NCBI GenBank assembly: GCA_022592435.1
Contig: JABYQS010000081.1
Location: forward strand, 62,001 to 126,000
DNA: 64,000 bases
Direction of reading: 5' to 3'
DNA from: Cerioporus squamosus
Lineage: Eukaryota > Basidiomycota > Agaricomycetes > Polyporales > Polyporaceae
Positions 39,432 to 50,539 of the stretch are shown here, piece after piece. The stretch's first letter is position 1; every line of letters starts with the position of its first letter. The notes below the pieces were generated by a model that was not told the origin of the DNA, did no database searches, and saw only the letters and a program-made list of their open reading frames with translations. Both the position numbers and the translations under genes were made by a program.

Positions 39432-41047
39432 GGTGAGGATGAGGGGCGGAGGAATGGGGAGTTGACGCACAGTTCAACGGAGGGACTCCGCTTATATATC
39501 GGGCAGACAGTCGCGCCTCCCTTTGTCCGCTCGAAATGGACAACAAACACGAGGGCAGTCTCCGTTCGGACCTGCGAGACTTCGGCTGTTCAGAGCTAAG
39601 CGGGCGAGTCATCGTCAGTCCTGAGTCGCAGTTCCGACGCAGCCATGCGGCACACAAAGACCATGATAACTTACTCGTGCACAGGTACAATGCTTGTCGG
39701 GCAGATGAATGGGCGTATGAGGAGGAACAATTGACCACGTCGGCGGTGGTCGTGGTCGCTGTGGTCGAGCCGAGTGCGAACAGCTTGAACATCAATGCCA
39801 CATCCGGAAATTGGCGGCATCGCCACCATGGAGGCGCCCAAGGTGATTATCAAGCTTGGTGAACGTTTGAAGTCGATACTTGAGTTCCTGACCTCCAACC
39901 ATGACAACGTGTCCCTCCGGAAATACTTTCGTTAGCAGACAATGAAGCGCTATTCCAACATATTGTGAATACAGAGCTAGCTTCGGAGCAGGGTGAACAT
40001 TATGGTTTGTCACCCGCTCCAGAGCTTGCTGTTCAAGGCGACGTGCTCTGCGACAACCTTCACGATACAGTACACGACTTTCTTTGAATCCTCACTTCTC
40101 GCGAGCCCCGAATCCCTTCCACAGACTTGGGGTACTCTGACCCATGGAACCCGGTCAAAGGCCGCCAATGCATGCGTACCACAGGGCAGAGTGCGTCGCT
40201 GACTCATGGTTGTCGTTCACAGCTCCTCACCTTCTCAGTCTCGCTCACACTCTGTCCCTTCCAGCCTGGTAGCGAGGCAGCGATGCGCTGGACCCGCTGC
40301 CACCGTGCTGCAATGCCTGTCAACAAGCACCGCCGAACCCGCCTCCTTACACGCGGCGAGTCAAGGACTGACGGAGTGGATCCTGACCTGCTGAGATTTC
40401 CCCAAGATTGTGGGATGACTGACGTACAAGTGGGTGGGTAAAGCTACCTTTGCTTAACCACACGCCGCTCACCAGTCGCTGCAGCTGCACATCCGCGCGT
40501 TTTGACGACGGGACCCGGACGCGACTTCCTCAGACTCTCGATGTCCACCTCACGTTCACAAGTGAGTCGCTGAAGTCGAGGGCGCCATGGCCCTCATCGA
40601 AACCGATATTCTTTCATTGTAAGCACTGAGGCACAGGAGAGATAGAATTGTATCACTCCGCAGCGATGCTCCTTCCAGGACGTCTCCCGGCGCTTGCGCA
40701 GTATCCGACCTTGACTCGAACTTCATGCTGAACCGGTAGAGTCACTCTTCGCATGTCCGCGAATATAGCTGCGCCGGCTTATGGCAAGACAGTAGCATGC
40801 CGGTGAGTCGACAGCACGATCAAGATGACGCGGCCAGCTGGCCCACTGGCAGTTCACCCGCGCCGGGCGGCTAATTCTCGTATGGCCGCGCGTCCAGCCG
40901 GCATCTCACTGAAGACTCTGCCAGAATCCACCCGTTCCTACGGATATATAAGAGCAAAGGATCGCCCATCTTCCCAACGACCAGTAATACTTTGGCTTCA
41001 CAAGTGAGATACACACCTCTATATCCCGCAACCCCTTTCACACAGAC
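39432..41047. other. Intergenic between divergent FunK1-1 and FAD2, with unexplained open frames
   Basis: Around 39834-40083 (plus strand) two overlapping frames read smoothly: MEAPKVIIKLGERLKSILEF to RKYFR, then DNEALFQHIVNTELASEQGE to DTVHDFL, joined only by a frame change. I know no family for either. They may be a decayed gene. The opposite strand over the same span is also open (39792-40013). Beyond 40450 I see only promoter DNA of FAD2. Confidence 0.35.
40945..40952 (+). promoter_or_regulatory. TATA box of FAD2
   Basis: TATATAAG within CGGATATATAAGAGCAAAGG, about 100 bases before the ATG at 41048. Confidence 0.65.
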
Positions 41048-42298
41048 ATGTCTGCCCAACCCTCCACCTCTTTTCCCCGCATCGCCATCATTGGCGGCGG
41101 CCTGGGTGGACTCTCGCTCCTCCTCACCCTTTCCCGCCGCGGCGTCCCCGCCACGCTTTACGAGCGCGACGCCGCCTTCTCCGCCCGCGCCCACCTCGGC
41201 GGCCAGCTCGACCTCGGCTGGACGAGCGGCCAGCGCGCTCTCCGCGAGAACGGCCTCCAGGACGAGTTCACGAAGCACTCCCGCCCCGAGGGCGAGGAGA
41301 TGAAGATGTACGACTCCTCCGGTAAGCTCATTCTCTACATGGACCCCGACGGGGAGGGCAGACCCGGCGGGCCTCCGAAGGCAGAGGACATCCGCCCCGA
41401 GATCGACCGCACCGTCCTCCGCAAAATCCTCCTCGACGTCTGCCCCGCCGACGCAGTCAAGTGGGGCTACGCCCTCACCTCCGCGGTACCCCTTGCGAAC
41501 GGCCAGCACGAGCTGACGTTCGCGAACGGCTTCAAGACCGTCTGCGACTACCTCATCGGCGCCGACGGTGCCAGATCGCGCGTCCGTTCTCTCGTCTCTT
41601 CCGCCACCTCCTTCTACTCTGGAGTCAACGGCGTCGAGATCTCGCTCGCCCCGACCGTTGCCTCCTCTCCCGAGCTCAAGCACGTCATCGACGCGATAGG
41701 CAAGGGCACCATGTTCTCAGCTCAGGACGAGAAGATGCTCGCCACCCAGATCAACGGCGACGGCCGCGTCCGCACCTACGCCTACTTCCGCGCGCCCGCC
41801 GAGTGGACCGTCCCCTCGTCCCCCGCCGAGGCGCGCAGGGTGCTCCTCGAGAAGTTCGCGGGCTGGGCGCCGTGGATGCTCGAGCTGATCGAGCACTGCG
41901 ACGACGCGGCGATCTACCAGCGCGCGCTGTACATGCTCCCCGTCGGCCACAAGTGGGAGCACGTCCCCGGAGTCACGCTCATCGGCGACGCCGCGCACCT
42001 CATGAGCCCCTTCTCCGGCGCCGGGGCGAACCTCGCCATGCAGGACGGGCTTGAGCTTGGGCTCGCGCTCGCGAAGCTCTCTGCGGATGGGAAGCTGGGC
42101 GACCGGGATGCGCTGGAGGCTGCTGTCAAGGAGTTCGAAGAGACCATGTGTGCGAGAGCGGGGCGGATCGCGGACATGAGCAAGAAGAATCTTGAGGCGT
42201 TCATCAACCCCGGCGCCCGCAGACTGCTCTCGACCGTTTCGCTGCCTTCGGCGAGATGGACTCGCGCGAGGGTTAAGCGTGCAGGATGGCAGGGATGA
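41048..42298 (+). CDS. FAD-dependent monooxygenase, TetX-like (FAD2), C-terminal frameshift
   Basis: A single-exon paralogue of FAD1 with IAIIGGGLGGLSLLLTLSRR, VPATLYERD, DLGWTSGQRALRENGL, PEIDRTVLRKILLDV, YLIGADGARSRVR and TLIGDAAHLMSPFSGAGANL. As it stands the frame gives 416 residues with an arginine-rich tail unlike the paralogues. At the GCGCCC near 42218 a shift of one base gives PQTALDRFAAFGEM to a stop at 42274-42276, which matches the APQSA tails of FAD1 and FAD4. The last codons as written are therefore probably a one-base deletion or a sequence error. The catalytic core is unaffected. Substrate unknown. Confidence 0.9.
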   Translation: MSAQPSTSFPRIAIIGGGLGGLSLLLTLSRRGVPATLYERDAAFSARAHLGGQLDLGWTSGQRALRENGLQDEFTKHSRPEGEEMKMYDSSGKLILYMDPDGEGRPGGPPKAEDIRPEIDRTVLRKILLDVCPADAVKWGYALTSAVPLANGQHELTFANGFKTVCDYLIGADGARSRVRSLVSSATSFYSGVNGVEISLAPTVASSPELKHVIDAIGKGTMFSAQDEKMLATQINGDGRVRTYAYFRAPAEWTVPSSPAEARRVLLEKFAGWAPWMLELIEHCDDAAIYQRALYMLPVGHKWEHVPGVTLIGDAAHLMSPFSGAGANLAMQDGLELGLALAKLSADGKLGDRDALEAAVKEFEETMCARAGRIADMSKKNLEAFINPGARRLLSTVSLPSARWTRARVKRAGWQG

Positions 42299-43347
42299 CT
42301 GTCGTACTGGTACATACACATCATTATCCACAATTCCGTAGTAGTGCACCTGTTCGCTTGTATTTCTTGGCTCGTTGAGTATCCTAGATATGTAGGTAGT
42401 TATGTAGGTCGATAGGTAGTCGTAGCTGGCAAGTAGGCCGAAGTCAACAAGGTAGGTATCAAAGTCACTCCTCGGTAAGCGTTCGCAAGTCCTTTACCCC
42501 TTGCCCTTTTTCTCTCGTAGTTTAGCCACTCACTACTGTGTCGAGCACACCTCATTCCTTCAGTCATGTCCAAGCTGCAGTGTGATCGAGTGCAGCCCGC
42601 AGGTGAAGTAAAGTCTAGACACAACGATCATAAATGATACACAACTTTGTGCACCGAATTGTACGATTACTACTCGCGAACAAACAGCAGGACATCATGT
42701 ACGCATCAACGTTAGTTGGTAGTTGGTGACACATCAAAAACCAGGTATCGACGAGTTTGAAGCGGCTCGTTACCCAGTGAGCTGGCCGGCGCCCAGCCAA
42801 AGAACTTCTACTACAGCAATGCCATCGCAAGCCAATCAAGAAAAACAGACAGCTCCGCCCGCAAGAAAGCGTAGGTGTGTGCAGCGTGCAGCGTGCAGAA
42901 GAACGAGCGAACGCGATGCGGAGCACCGAGGAAGGGGAAAGAAAGCGTAAAGAGTATGATGGGAGAGAGATACAGAGACCAAAGACCAGACAGTAGGTAG
43001 GTAGGTAGGAGATAGGTAGGGAACAGCCGCGTTGCAGCGGCGCGTTTCGTCATCTCATCAAGAGCCCGTCAACGGAGGGAGAGAGGAGGGAGTCGAGCAC
43101 AACAACACCAACACAGCAGGTTGAACAAGCAGGCAGCGCGCGAGGTGCATATGCTCGTGTGCCCAGAGAACCCAGTTCTGCCCCGCCGCCGCATAATTAT
43201 GCCAAGCCAATGTCAATGCCAATACAACGCAAGCGCAAGCACAAACACCCCAGAACGGTCATTTGGAAAGGAAAGGAGATGGGTGGGAGATGGGAAATGG
43301 TACAGCGCGCCGGGGCGCGGGAGGGGTGGTGGTACAGTTCTGCAGGT
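42299..43347. other. Intergenic between converging FAD2 and membrane protein 1
   Basis: Short GTAG-type simple repeats occur at about 42390-42420 and at 42993-43019. No gene was recognised. Confidence 0.5.
42993..43019. repeat. (GTAG)n simple repeat
   Basis: GTAGGTAGGTAGG followed by an interrupted copy. It is low complexity, and related imperfect GTAG units lie near 42390-42420. Confidence 0.7.
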
Positions 43348-46300
43348 TTAGATGCCGGCGTAGGCGTCCTCCTCGTCGTAGATCGTGTAGACCGTGTCAG
43401 GACGCTGGGCAGCGGGCACACGGGGCGTGCGCTGCGCAGGCGCGGGCGCGGGCGCAGGCTCAGCGACGGGCGACGGGACACGCGCCTCGGGGAAGTGCGC
43501 GTTCGGCGGGGGCGTCGGGATTGAGAACGACGTCGAGAACGGCGACGGCGTCGCGTGCACCGACGACGGCGCGACCGGGAAGTCGAGCGACACAGGCGAG
43601 AACGGACGATGCTCGATCTGGAGGTCGGGCAGTGTGGGCGGGATGGACGTGATGCGCTCCTTGGTCGTGAACAACGGCTCCGGGGCCTGGAGGAACGAGT
43701 CCGTCGAGTCCCGCTTCGGGATGTGCTGGCTCTGCTCCGCGACCATGTTCGGCATGTTCGGGTCCGCGAACGGAGACTCGGGGAACGAGCTCTCGCGCGG
43801 CGTCGGCTGGACGTTGAGCCGCTGGCCTTCGTCGAAGCTCATCTGCGGCTGCAGCTCGAGCGGCTCGACTTCGTGCGCAGGTGCGACGATCACCTCCTGT
43901 GCGTGGTCAAACTCCTCGGCGACCGCGCTTAGCGGGAGCGGCTGCGGGGGCGTGGTGTTCAGACGGCGGGAGATCTCGGCGTACTGCGCAGCCTGGAAAG
44001 GCGTCACACTCGACCTGCTCAAGTCGACGTACTGCGCCTCCGCAGCGGGTTCGGGCAGAGGCTTGTTCGAGGAAGTCGACGTGTGGCGAGACAGAATGGC
44101 CGAGGACACAGTGGATGGGGCCCGAGAGACCGGGTTGCCGCGCGCGTCATACGCAGACTCGTACACAGGCACGGACGACACCGGAGACGCCATGGGAGAC
44201 TCGCCATAGGGCGAGAAGAACGGGTTCGCAGAGTTGACAGTCGTCGGCGTCACGATCTGGCCGGGCGCGAACGTGTTGTACGAGCTGTATCCGTACGGAT
44301 GAGCAGGCATCTGCGGCGGGTTGTACGAGACAGGTCCATTGGCCAGCTTCTGCTCGATCATAGTCGGCGGACGCGCACCGCCACGGTTGTAGGTCATCGC
44401 ACGCGCCATGCCAGTCGCACCGTCCTCCGGCAGCATCATCGACTGGCGACGGAATGCGTCCGGGTCAAAGTCGTTGCCGTCGTCATCATCGCTGTTCCGG
44501 CGCGAGCGCCGCTGGGAGCACATCAGTATTGCAGGCGGTTATGCACGCGTTACGGAACCTACCACGAAGAAGATAACCGCAAAGACGATGCCGGCCACGG
44601 CGACGATAGCCGCAACAACACCGCCGATGACGACGCCAGTGCTGACTCCCGAGCTGGGGATGGCCGAGCTGGTGGGACTAGCCGCGAGCTGCGTCGCGCT
44701 CTGCGACTGAGAGAATGGTGGGGTGGACGTTACCGTCACTCTGACCTCCGTCGTGGCATCTGGCAGGGTAGTCGGAACCTGCACAGGCGTCGAAGTGCTC
44801 GTAGTGCTTGGAGTCGTGGTGGTGGGCGGGGGAGTCGTCGACGTCGACGTAGTCGAAGGCGTGGTCACCGAGGTGGACGTAGTAGTATCAGTCGCGGGGA
44901 TGCCGATGCCGGAAAGTGGGTTCGTGATGCCCGGGATGGTGATAGAGACAGTAGTGCTTGAGGACGTGACCGGGGTCGTGGTGCCAGGAAGGGCAGCGGG
45001 ATTGCCTGAACATTTGTATTAGCCCTCAATGCGTACATATCTATGACCAGAAACAAAGGAGTGCAAGTCTGAGGTTCAAGGGGGCACACACGCAAAGCCT
45101 GCCGCCAAGGACACTGCATGGGCGGCAGGCCATGCGCGTGGCCGCTTCTAATGGACAGTCGCCCTGCGCCCGAAGTAATGCTGGTCAGGCGGTTCAAAGC
45201 CTCCGCCCCGCCAGCACTCACGGCGAGTTGCATGGTCACTGGAGTCGCAAGTGTACCGAAGGCAGACGGCGACGCTACGACCTTTTAGGCTGAAGGATGG
45301 ATGTCGCACCGAAGCTGTGCTGATGTAGCCAGGGCAGAGAGACGGCCCTGGCTCGCCTGCTGACCGACCCCGCGACAAAGCGGTTCGCTAGTCGCTTCGA
45401 CCTCGCCGGGTAAGAGACGCGACTCGACATGGTTGGGATCGAAATCGAGAGGCGTTGCGACTCCGGAGTTGCAACGCCAATTCTCCTCAATTCCCTCGAA
45501 TCGACGCGAAACGGATACAGAACCGTTGTCATGTACCGTCCACGAATCGTTGGGTAGTCGAACTTGAAGATTCCCCGGCGATTCTGTGAACAATTCTGGA
45601 GACTTTTCGCACCCGCGAATCGCCTCAGAATGTACTCCAACATTCACCAACTCTGACCACCTCTCGGTCCGCGACAGTCCTCAAAGCTGTCAGAAGTGAT
45701 TTGAAGTTGATTGAGACAACTCCCGAGACCGCACTTGTTAAGGATGGGTGGTGGTGGAGAGGATCGAGGAAGGTTTAAATCGAAATCGAGATGGAGTTGG
45801 CGTTGCGACACCGGAGTCGCAACGCCAACTCCCTTCGCCTGCGTTGAATCGACGCGAACTGCATGGGAACTGACTCTCAAACCGTTGCCACGAACCGTCC
45901 TCGAAATAATGAGCTTCCGGCTCTGAGGACCTCCAAAAGGAAAGCACGGAGAAAGTGCGCAAGGCAGCATCCCTCGGACGCATCAGGGATGTATGGCATG
46001 GTGACGTGCGCATGAAGGTATCCTCGCCCCCGACATGATTCACAAGGCTATAACCTAAGATCAACCGCTATATGCGCCACCTGGAATGGGGCGGGGAGGA
46101 AAGGGGCAGCCAGATCTTACGTCCTAACTGAGGCGCAAGCGAGGTAACGCCGGCAAGGCGAGCATAGCACGGAGGTTCGGAGACATCATATCGACGACTG
46201 CACAGACGACCTGTAGCATCAAGGCACGAAAGAATGCCACGAGATGCGCACGCGGTCAAGAAACAAGACCGTTCACGATTGGGACAGATTGGACCGATGA

Positions 46301-46603
46301 GGGACGAAGGAGCAGCCAGCCTTGCGCACAAACAAGAACAACACCGCAGAAGATGCCTCCTGGACCAGAGACCACGCTATCCGCTCGCAGTCACATCCCA
46401 CTCCTCGCACTGTATATCCCGAACGTCATGACAAAATGATACTCACTCGTGGTAGGGGCCGCGGGCGTAGTGGAGGTGTCGAACGAACTATCCCAGTCCG
46501 AAAAGACGGCGGTAGGCGTGAAGACACGCTTGTTTACGCGCTTGAGGCCGCCAGTGAGGCGGCGATGGAGACCGCGCTTGTCGAGCGAGAGGCCGGCGAA
46601 CAT
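43348..46603 (-). CDS. Ser/Thr/Pro-rich single-pass membrane protein (membrane protein 1)
   Basis: Exons complement 46447-46603, 44563-45005 and 43348-44511 sum to 1764 nt (587 residues), with phases that fit. Exon 1 starts MFAGLSLDKRGLHRRLTG and ends in STTPAAPTTS. Exon 2 is a Thr/Ser/Pro-rich, mucin-like stretch (VTTPSTTSTSTTPPPTTTTP), then a transmembrane helix (GVVIGGVVAAIVAVAGIVFA, VIFFV). Exon 3 is a cytosolic tail of about 385 residues beginning RRSRRNSDDDDG, a basic stop-transfer, rich in Pro/Ser and ending DTVYTIYDEEDAYAGI. The layout resembles cell-wall or stress-sensor type proteins with an O-glycosylated ectodomain; that role is inference. No cleavable signal peptide is obvious in exon 1. 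Intron 1 would be 1441 bp and contains two palindromic repeats, so exon 1 is less certain than the rest. Confidence 0.7.
45438..45557. repeat. Palindrome-containing repeat, copy 1
   Basis: About 115 bp similar to 45780-45902, same orientation. The core is a 28-bp near-perfect palindrome at 45451-45478 (GGCGTTGCGACTCC then GGAGTTGCAACGCC, one mismatch). Confidence 0.75.
45780..45902. repeat. Palindrome-containing repeat, copy 2
   Basis: The core has 15-bp perfect arms, AGTTGGCGTTGCGAC at 45795-45809 and its reverse complement at 45816-45830, around ACCGGA. Shared flanks include CGAAATCGAGA, GAATCGACGCGAA and AACCGTTG, then an ACCGTCC block. Spacing from copy 1 is about 345 bp. Both sit in the long intron of membrane protein 1. 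Confidence 0.75.
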
Positions 46604-47267
46604 TTTCAGAGTTTTCTGAGAGAGCGAGAGGAAAAGAGCGTGAGGAAGAGAGTGGAAGTCCCGGACGGGGACGGCGCGCAGCCTCGAGAGGTCTGGGGAA
46701 CGAGAGACGAGACGAGGGATGCGGAGCCTGGGATGGCGGGAGGGAGGAGGAGAGAGAAACGCGAGGAGACCGACGTTGCCAACGCCCGACGAGCTGAGCA
46801 CGTTGTCCGTCTCGTCCCCTGGATCTGTCAATTTCCGCACGCGGCATCAGTTGCCATTCAAAGCCCGAAATAGATGATGTTAAGCGGTGTTAGCCCTGGA
46901 TAAGAGCGCGGTAAGAAGGTTCTTATCCAGTGTCAGGCACCTCGGCTGGGCGCTCAAATCAAGTGCTCGTCCTGCGCTCGACCGCCACCGACGCACGGTT
47001 GCAAATCGCAGACATCCTCCTCTCCCATGCCTCGACGTCTGCTCGCCGCAGCTGAAGGGCGCGGTAGGGCCGGAGTCGCTATACACGGTCGGAAGGTGCG
47101 TTCTAACGGCACACGAGGCTATAAACGGCGTCAAGCATGCGCGTACATGGATGTGCAGAACTCACGTTGCCATGGTCATTGGTATGGCGGGTAGACGCAC
47201 CTATCCCCCGCCGCTCCATCACCCGCTCCCATTCACCCCGCCCCGCGATCCATGACTGCCTGCGAGC
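46604..47267. other. Divergent promoter region of membrane proteins 1 and 2
   Basis: 664 bp between opposing starts. An inverted repeat GATAAGAGCGCGGTAAGAAGG...CTTATCC occurs near 46900-46930. No gene was recognised. Confidence 0.45.
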
Positions 47268-49364
47268 ATGTTCAGGCCCCTCCAGCGGCAGGCCGCCGCC
47301 CCCAGGATGCTGTTCACGCGGCATTTCGTCCTCGAGGTCCTCTGCCTGCTTGTGCTCTTGCCTGGGCTCGCTCACGCTGTCGTCAACATCACCCTCGAGG
47401 ATACCGCATCGCAGATCATCTACAGTCCGCCCGCGTGCGGCCTGACGCTAAGCTCGGCTGGCACCGCGACCTGCAATAGCTCATGGTACGTCCTTGTCTG
47501 TCAAATGGTCGTGGCAAGATTGGTGGCAATCACCCGACGTGCCCTTTGTCCCACTTTCAATGATTCGATCGCCGTGATGCACATGGTTGGAGAAGTGTGC
47601 GCATCCATGCGGGTGTATGTCTTGCCTTAGAGAAGGAAGAGCATCTCTTCGAGACTGATTCCACGGATAGTCGGCGGCCCACCACCCCTCCTGCAAAGAG
47701 GTGGTGGGCCCGACAGCACAGATGGCTACCTGGGTTGTCGGCGTGTCGACGACGCAATACGGCATAAGACGCGACCCGGAGTTTTTGGGGCTGTGTTCCA
47801 CCCATTTTTGTACAGGGCCATACGACCTCACATAGCAGCCCAAGAAATCTGATCATGTACCCTGTCTGGCCCTTCCGTCTCGACGCAGGGCCGGGCTGTT
47901 TGAATAGGATATAGCATCGAAACCGGCCGGGACGGGCGCAGTCTCGTATGCATTCAACCGGGGGAGAGATACTGCGAAAGCATGTTCATGCGAGACCAAA
48001 CCGCTCGAGATCTTTGGTATAGGCGGAATGGGGTATATTCGTGACAGCGAGCATCGTAATCCGCGAACTGAGTCGCTTTATGCCCGAGATACAGGACGGA
48101 GGATGTCTATCGCAGGCAGAGGCGGCAAGAGGGACACTCTTTGTGGTAGGCGTCGGTGGACTTGTGACAGTTGTCGACGCGTCGCGGCGTATGTGGATGT
48201 GACGTCGGCCGCTGGCATGTCCCTCACCCGCCTCCACCAGTTTACCCAGATATCTAGGATCCGACTCGGCCTCGCTTCCCTGTCTCGAGTCGGACGGGTG
48301 GTTGCGAGATTACAGGGAGCACGGTTTTGACAGGAACAGCGCTGCAGGCTCTTCATACCTTCGATATCTGGTGCATGCTCGCGTACGCGTATGCATACCG
48401 CACTCCCCAAGGGCATCATCATATCGAGGGCGCTGTCACAGCTAGTGGCTCTCCCGGCCATGGTATTGGAAGTGGTAGCTGGTTGACAGGACGTAGTGGA
48501 TGTCCGCGATGGGTGGCGGCCGGACTTATACTTCCACTGGTTCCATACACTCTCTGAAAGTTTAGCCTTGATTTTGTCGTCATAACCGTGGCCCACTATC
48601 TCACGTCACTGTTTCATTCCCGGCATAGGCGGATCGTCACCTCTGCGAACGCATCTGACGGCACACTTACCACCACCTCGGGCCCCAACAATGCGAGCGG
48701 AGGCTTCATCCCACAGCTCTTTCTCTCTGTCCGAGGTGCGTCGATCTAGCAGCGACACCGGACGAAGAACTGCCCCACGCTGACAGTCGTGTGCCTGCAC
48801 CAGCACTCGCGCTGAACATCAAGACGTCGCCAGAGTCAACAGCAATCGTGAACATCTCCGTGTCGACTTCCAACCCCGTTGTCTCCGTCTCTGCGCAGGT
48901 CAACACCTCCGTGCAGCCGATATCCATCATCGGCCTGGCCGAGGACAGACTCACGACTCTCGCCTTGACGTTCGACCAGTCCGATGTTCCCACCGTGCTC
49001 GACATCGACTCGATCACCCTGACTGTTTCTGATAACAAGTAAGCACGTCCCGCCGCTCACAGCCGTGTATCGCTCATAACCCTTCTCGTCCGTCCGTCTC
49101 AGCACAACACCATTCGTTTCGCCCTCGTTACCCACTACCTCGGCACTCCCAACCGTTACCCCGTCCGTCGTTATACCCACCCCCACGTCTTCCCCCTCGC
49201 ACGGCCAGTCCAGCGGCGACATCGCCGCAGAAGTCCTCGGGGCAGTCCTCGGAGCGATCCTCCTCGCTGCCGGCGCCCTGCTCGCCGTCCTCTTCCTCCG
49301 CAAACGCCGCCGGCGAGCGCAGGGCGCCCAGTGGCAGTCAGAGCTCCCGCTCCCGTGGCGATGA
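47268..49364 (+). CDS. Secreted-domain single-pass membrane protein (membrane protein 2)
   Basis: Exons 47268-47485, 48629-48735, 48804-49038 and 49103-49364 sum to 822 nt (273 residues) with fitting phases. A signal peptide (FVLEVLCLLVLLPGLAHA) leads to an ectodomain VVNITLEDTASQIIYSPPAC, many N-x-S/T sites (NITL, NSSW, NASD, NISV, NTSV) and blocks GLAEDRLTTLALTFDQSD and LDIDSITLTVSDN. A Ser/Thr/Pro stalk follows, then a transmembrane helix (EVLGAVLGAILLAAGALLAV, LFL) and a basic RKRRRRAQ end. It may start at the second Met (47307), which sits closer to the signal peptide. After RKRRRRAQ another frame stays open for about 35 hydrophilic codons to 49437, so the cytosolic tail may be misread here. 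Intron 1 is 1143 bp, unusually long. Function unknown; it may be a surface sensor. Confidence 0.65.
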
Positions 49365-50539
49365 CGCCCCAGCCTCCGAGACCCAGACGGACGCGCAGGC
49401 CTCGGGCTCAGCGGACAGAGGAAGTCGGGATTGCTAGCTGAGATGGTTACTTTTTTTTGATCTCCTTTGTGCGCCCCCGTTTGGATAACGGGTTGCTCGC
49501 TCGTCGTTCGTTTGTTCTCGTGTGCTGATGAGGTATATGAATTGGCGGTCTCTATCGTGTACCATTATATCTTCTGGGGATTAGACGCGTTGTATGGTAT
49601 CGTAGGCACATCGTAATGGGGCCCCGGGGGCCTTGGGTTCTCAACTTAATATGTACTTCTCTACCGTCGTGACGCCCTCACCGAGTGTTATCGTGTAATT
49701 CGCAACTCTGTGACATCGACATCGAACGCATGAGTCCTCCGCTGAGTCCGACAGGCGCCAATTGGACTTACACTGCTGTGCTTCGAACCACATTGACCTC
49801 ATCGATATCCTCCCACTCGTCCTCGAGCCTTGGCACGACTAAGATCCCATGCTCCAGCAACAAGTCGCTCGCTGACTCAACCTCGACTGCTGACAAACAG
49901 CCCGCTGCGCACCATGCAAGTGCATCTGCAATCCGAGTCCGGGCGTGGATAGAAGCCGTAGGGCAGCTTGCGTAGACTTCTGCTGACTGCGTTTGCAGTC
50001 GAACCTGAGGTCCTGCGTACGAACACGATCATCGCGCAAAGCCGTCTACGACGCTCAAGACGGTGCGCGTAGACAGTGGTGGGCCCGCGCCCGACGGGCA
50101 CGGTGCACAACCCCGCCAATCTGCACCGTCGCACGAGGGCGCTCGCTAGCAGACTGCGGGCATCAACGTCAAACACACTCCAGTGGCCCCTCGGAGGCTG
50201 TCGAGCTCGCGCCGAATGGTGACGAGAAGCGGCACACCGCCAGCCTGCGCCGGGTCTCTGAGGTTGCGTTAGTGTCGGGCAGGAGAGCTCAGACTTGGCG
50301 CGGACGGGCCTCACTGACCTTCGAGCGACATGCCGGGTGACCTACGTGAACTTCGCCGCACAGAGGCCGGCCGCAACTGCGAACGACGACTGCACTCCGC
50401 AGCACGCGAGTTGGGATAAATAGCTCGACGTCCTGGCGGAAGAGGCTCAACAACTAACTCGGCATCCTCACCACCGACCCTAGCCACACACAGACACTTT
50501 CTAGCTCCTCAGAACACATCTCCAGCCTCCTACCCCACA
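49365..50539. other. Intergenic upstream of FAD3
   Basis: Nothing assignable. ORFs at 49685-49975 and 49877-50314 lack domains. The FAD3 promoter lies at the right end. Confidence 0.45.
50415..50423 (+). promoter_or_regulatory. TATA-like box of FAD3
   Basis: GATAAATAG about 120 bases upstream of the ATG, at the same position as the TATA boxes of the paralogues but less canonical. Confidence 0.45.

Noticed and set aside
45150..45250. Possible tRNA suggested by GGTTCAAAGCC and the GCCAGCA end
   Set aside because: The T stem has a mismatch, no matching acceptor 5' strand or D arm was found.
46907..47010. Possible tRNA-like sequence in the divergent promoter
   Set aside because: No consistent D, anticodon and T arms on either strand.
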